Shown piece by piece: positions 6,230 to 6,672 of a DNA stretch of 6,672 nucleotides. Where the stretch lies: NCBI GenBank assembly GCA_019136935.1, contig JAGVTI010000217.1:1-6672 (forward strand). The letters run 5' to 3'. Source of the stretch: Deltaproteobacteria bacterium. GTDB taxonomy: Bacteria > Desulfobacterota > Syntrophia > Syntrophales > JAAYKM01. The notes beneath the pieces were generated by a model that was not told where the DNA came from, did not search any database, and saw only the letters and a program-made list of their open reading frames with translations. Position 1 is the first letter of the stretch; every line of letters begins with the position of its first letter. The position numbers and the translations under genes are program-made.

Positions 6230-6343
6230 TCATCCGGACAAACCGCGTACGCCCTCGATCAACTCATCGGACGTCATGTTTCGGACCAGTTCCCGAAGAA
6301 CATGATGTTTCATCAACGATTTTAAGGTACTGCCTGGGTTCAT
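6230..6343 (-). CDS. Possible small ORF, 37 residues, overlapping the upstream ORF by ATGA
   Basis: This frame starts at an ATG that shares an ATGA quartet with the stop of the ORF at 6340-6585. The product is rich in Leu, Arg and Glu, with a probable helix (LRELVRNMTSDELIEGVRGL, residues 16-35). The ribosome site is weak. I do not recognise the sequence and no family can be named. It lies wholly within the inverted-repeat-bounded segment. It may be a real small gene coupled to its neighbour or a chance frame. Confidence 0.25.
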   Translation of the reverse strand: MNPGSTLKSLMKHHVLRELVRNMTSDELIEGVRGLSG

Positions 6344-6585
6344 CTCGCAGCTTTCGGCCCGAAGCAGCCCGGAATTGTTTCATAGTGAATCAAGGCAAGG
6401 CGATTCTTGGAATCCAAATATCCGGGAAGACTTCTTGCGTCGCTGATTAACAAATCCTGCCGTCTTTGTTCCAGTGACGCCTGAGATTCCATTCTTAGCG
6501 TTTCATGCCCTTTGGGGGAGGTTTGTTGGGGAACAACATTTAAGTTACTCAGAAGAGGATTCAAGCGAATATAAGCTTGGTCCAT
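6340..6585 (-). CDS. Possible small hypothetical protein inside the putative mobile element
   Basis: The ATG at 6585 opens an 81-residue frame beginning MDQAYIRLNPLL, preceded by GGGG about 8 bases upstream. An in-frame TTG at 6615 would add 10 residues. The product is polar and mixed, with no signal peptide, no membrane segment and no motif I recognise. The second half (QASLEQRRQDLLISDARSLP) could form a helix. It is more AT-rich in codon use than the operon genes, consistent with foreign origin. It is the longest frame on the minus strand of the segment, but at this size a chance frame cannot be excluded. Confidence 0.35.
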   Translation of the reverse strand: MDQAYIRLNPLLSNLNVVPQQTSPKGHETLRMESQASLEQRRQDLLISDARSLPGYLDSKNRLALIHYETIPGCFGPKAAR

Positions 6586-6672
6586 GATTAAATCCCCACG
6601 GAAAACCCGTCCCAATCGTCAAGATTATAAAGATTTGACCCCTTTTTCTAGCGATAGTGCCTGGGATAATAT

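Larger units (their letters stand above)
5975..6642. mobile_element. Putative non-autonomous (MITE/REP-type) element bounded by inverted repeats
   Basis: The left end (5975-5997) and the reverse complement of the right end (6618-6642) share GGGGTCAAATCTTTAT, then a variable two or three bases, then TTGAC. The two copies differ essentially by a 2-base length change, giving an inverted repeat of about 23-25 bases around 668 bases. Similar GGGGTCAAATC-type sequences flank REP-associated or IS200-like transposase genes in deltaproteobacteria as I recall them. No Y1 transposase motif (HUH, catalytic Tyr) or other transposase is coded inside. The interior is more AT-rich than the operon and has no recognisable gene. 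I infer a decayed or trans-mobilised element. No clear target duplication is visible outside the ends. Confidence 0.55.
5949..6672. other. Long region without a recognised gene, upstream of the operon
   Basis: About 720 bases hold no gene I can identify on either strand. Contents are the 11-base tandem duplication, the inverted-repeat-bounded segment with its hairpin, palindrome and direct repeat, the two doubtful small ORFs, and a right flank (6643-6672) beginning with a short T-run. Base composition is lower in GC than in the operon. No tRNA, riboswitch or CRISPR pattern is visible. Short frames around 6049-6156 on the minus strand are interrupted by stops and look non-coding or decayed. 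Confidence 0.6.

Noticed and set aside
6211..6450. 79-codon plus-strand frame
   Set aside because: No ribosome site, no recognised motif, overlaps the slightly better minus-strand frames.
5975..6642. CRISPR array or tRNA/integrase attachment site
   Set aside because: Only two inverted copies and short direct repeats; no regular spacer pattern, no tRNA fold, no integrase.

Overview
The window is a GC-rich bacterial chromosomal segment, most likely from a deltaproteobacterium (Desulfobacterota, possibly Syntrophales-like). I infer this from the gene order and from a DUF4416 gene, a family I associate mainly with that phylum and a few deep-branching ones. All recognised genes lie on the minus strand, so the cluster reads from right to left.

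At 5875-5948 there is a good sigma-70-type promoter, followed by a tightly packed series: hldA/rfaE1 (LPS heptose kinase), a DUF4416 gene, yicC (endoribonuclease family), gmk (guanylate kinase), rpoZ (RNA polymerase omega), pyrF (OMP decarboxylase), rlmB (23S rRNA 2'-O-methyltransferase), and a secreted protein with two Ig-like repeats that runs off the left edge. Genes overlap or nearly touch at most junctions: a 4-base GTGA overlap, 8 bases, an 8-base gap, 29 bases and 11 bases. The exceptions are 62 bases before yicC and 135 bases before rlmB. No intrinsic terminator is visible inside the run, so one long transcript is plausible. Together the genes serve nucleotide synthesis (gmk, pyrF), transcription and RNA handling (rpoZ, yicC, rlmB) and the cell envelope (hldA, the secreted protein).

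Right of the promoter (5949-6672) the character changes: base composition is more AT-rich, no known gene is present, and inverted copies of a GGGGTCAAATCTTTA-type sequence bound a 668-base segment (5975-6642). The left copy also folds into a hairpin. This looks like a non-autonomous or decayed mobile element of REP/MITE type inserted just upstream of the operon promoter. It holds two short overlapping reading frames of unknown nature, a 15-base-period direct repeat and a perfect 12-base palindrome. It is the least explained part of the window. The rest is ordinary core genome apart from DUF4416 and the secreted protein, whose functions are unknown.
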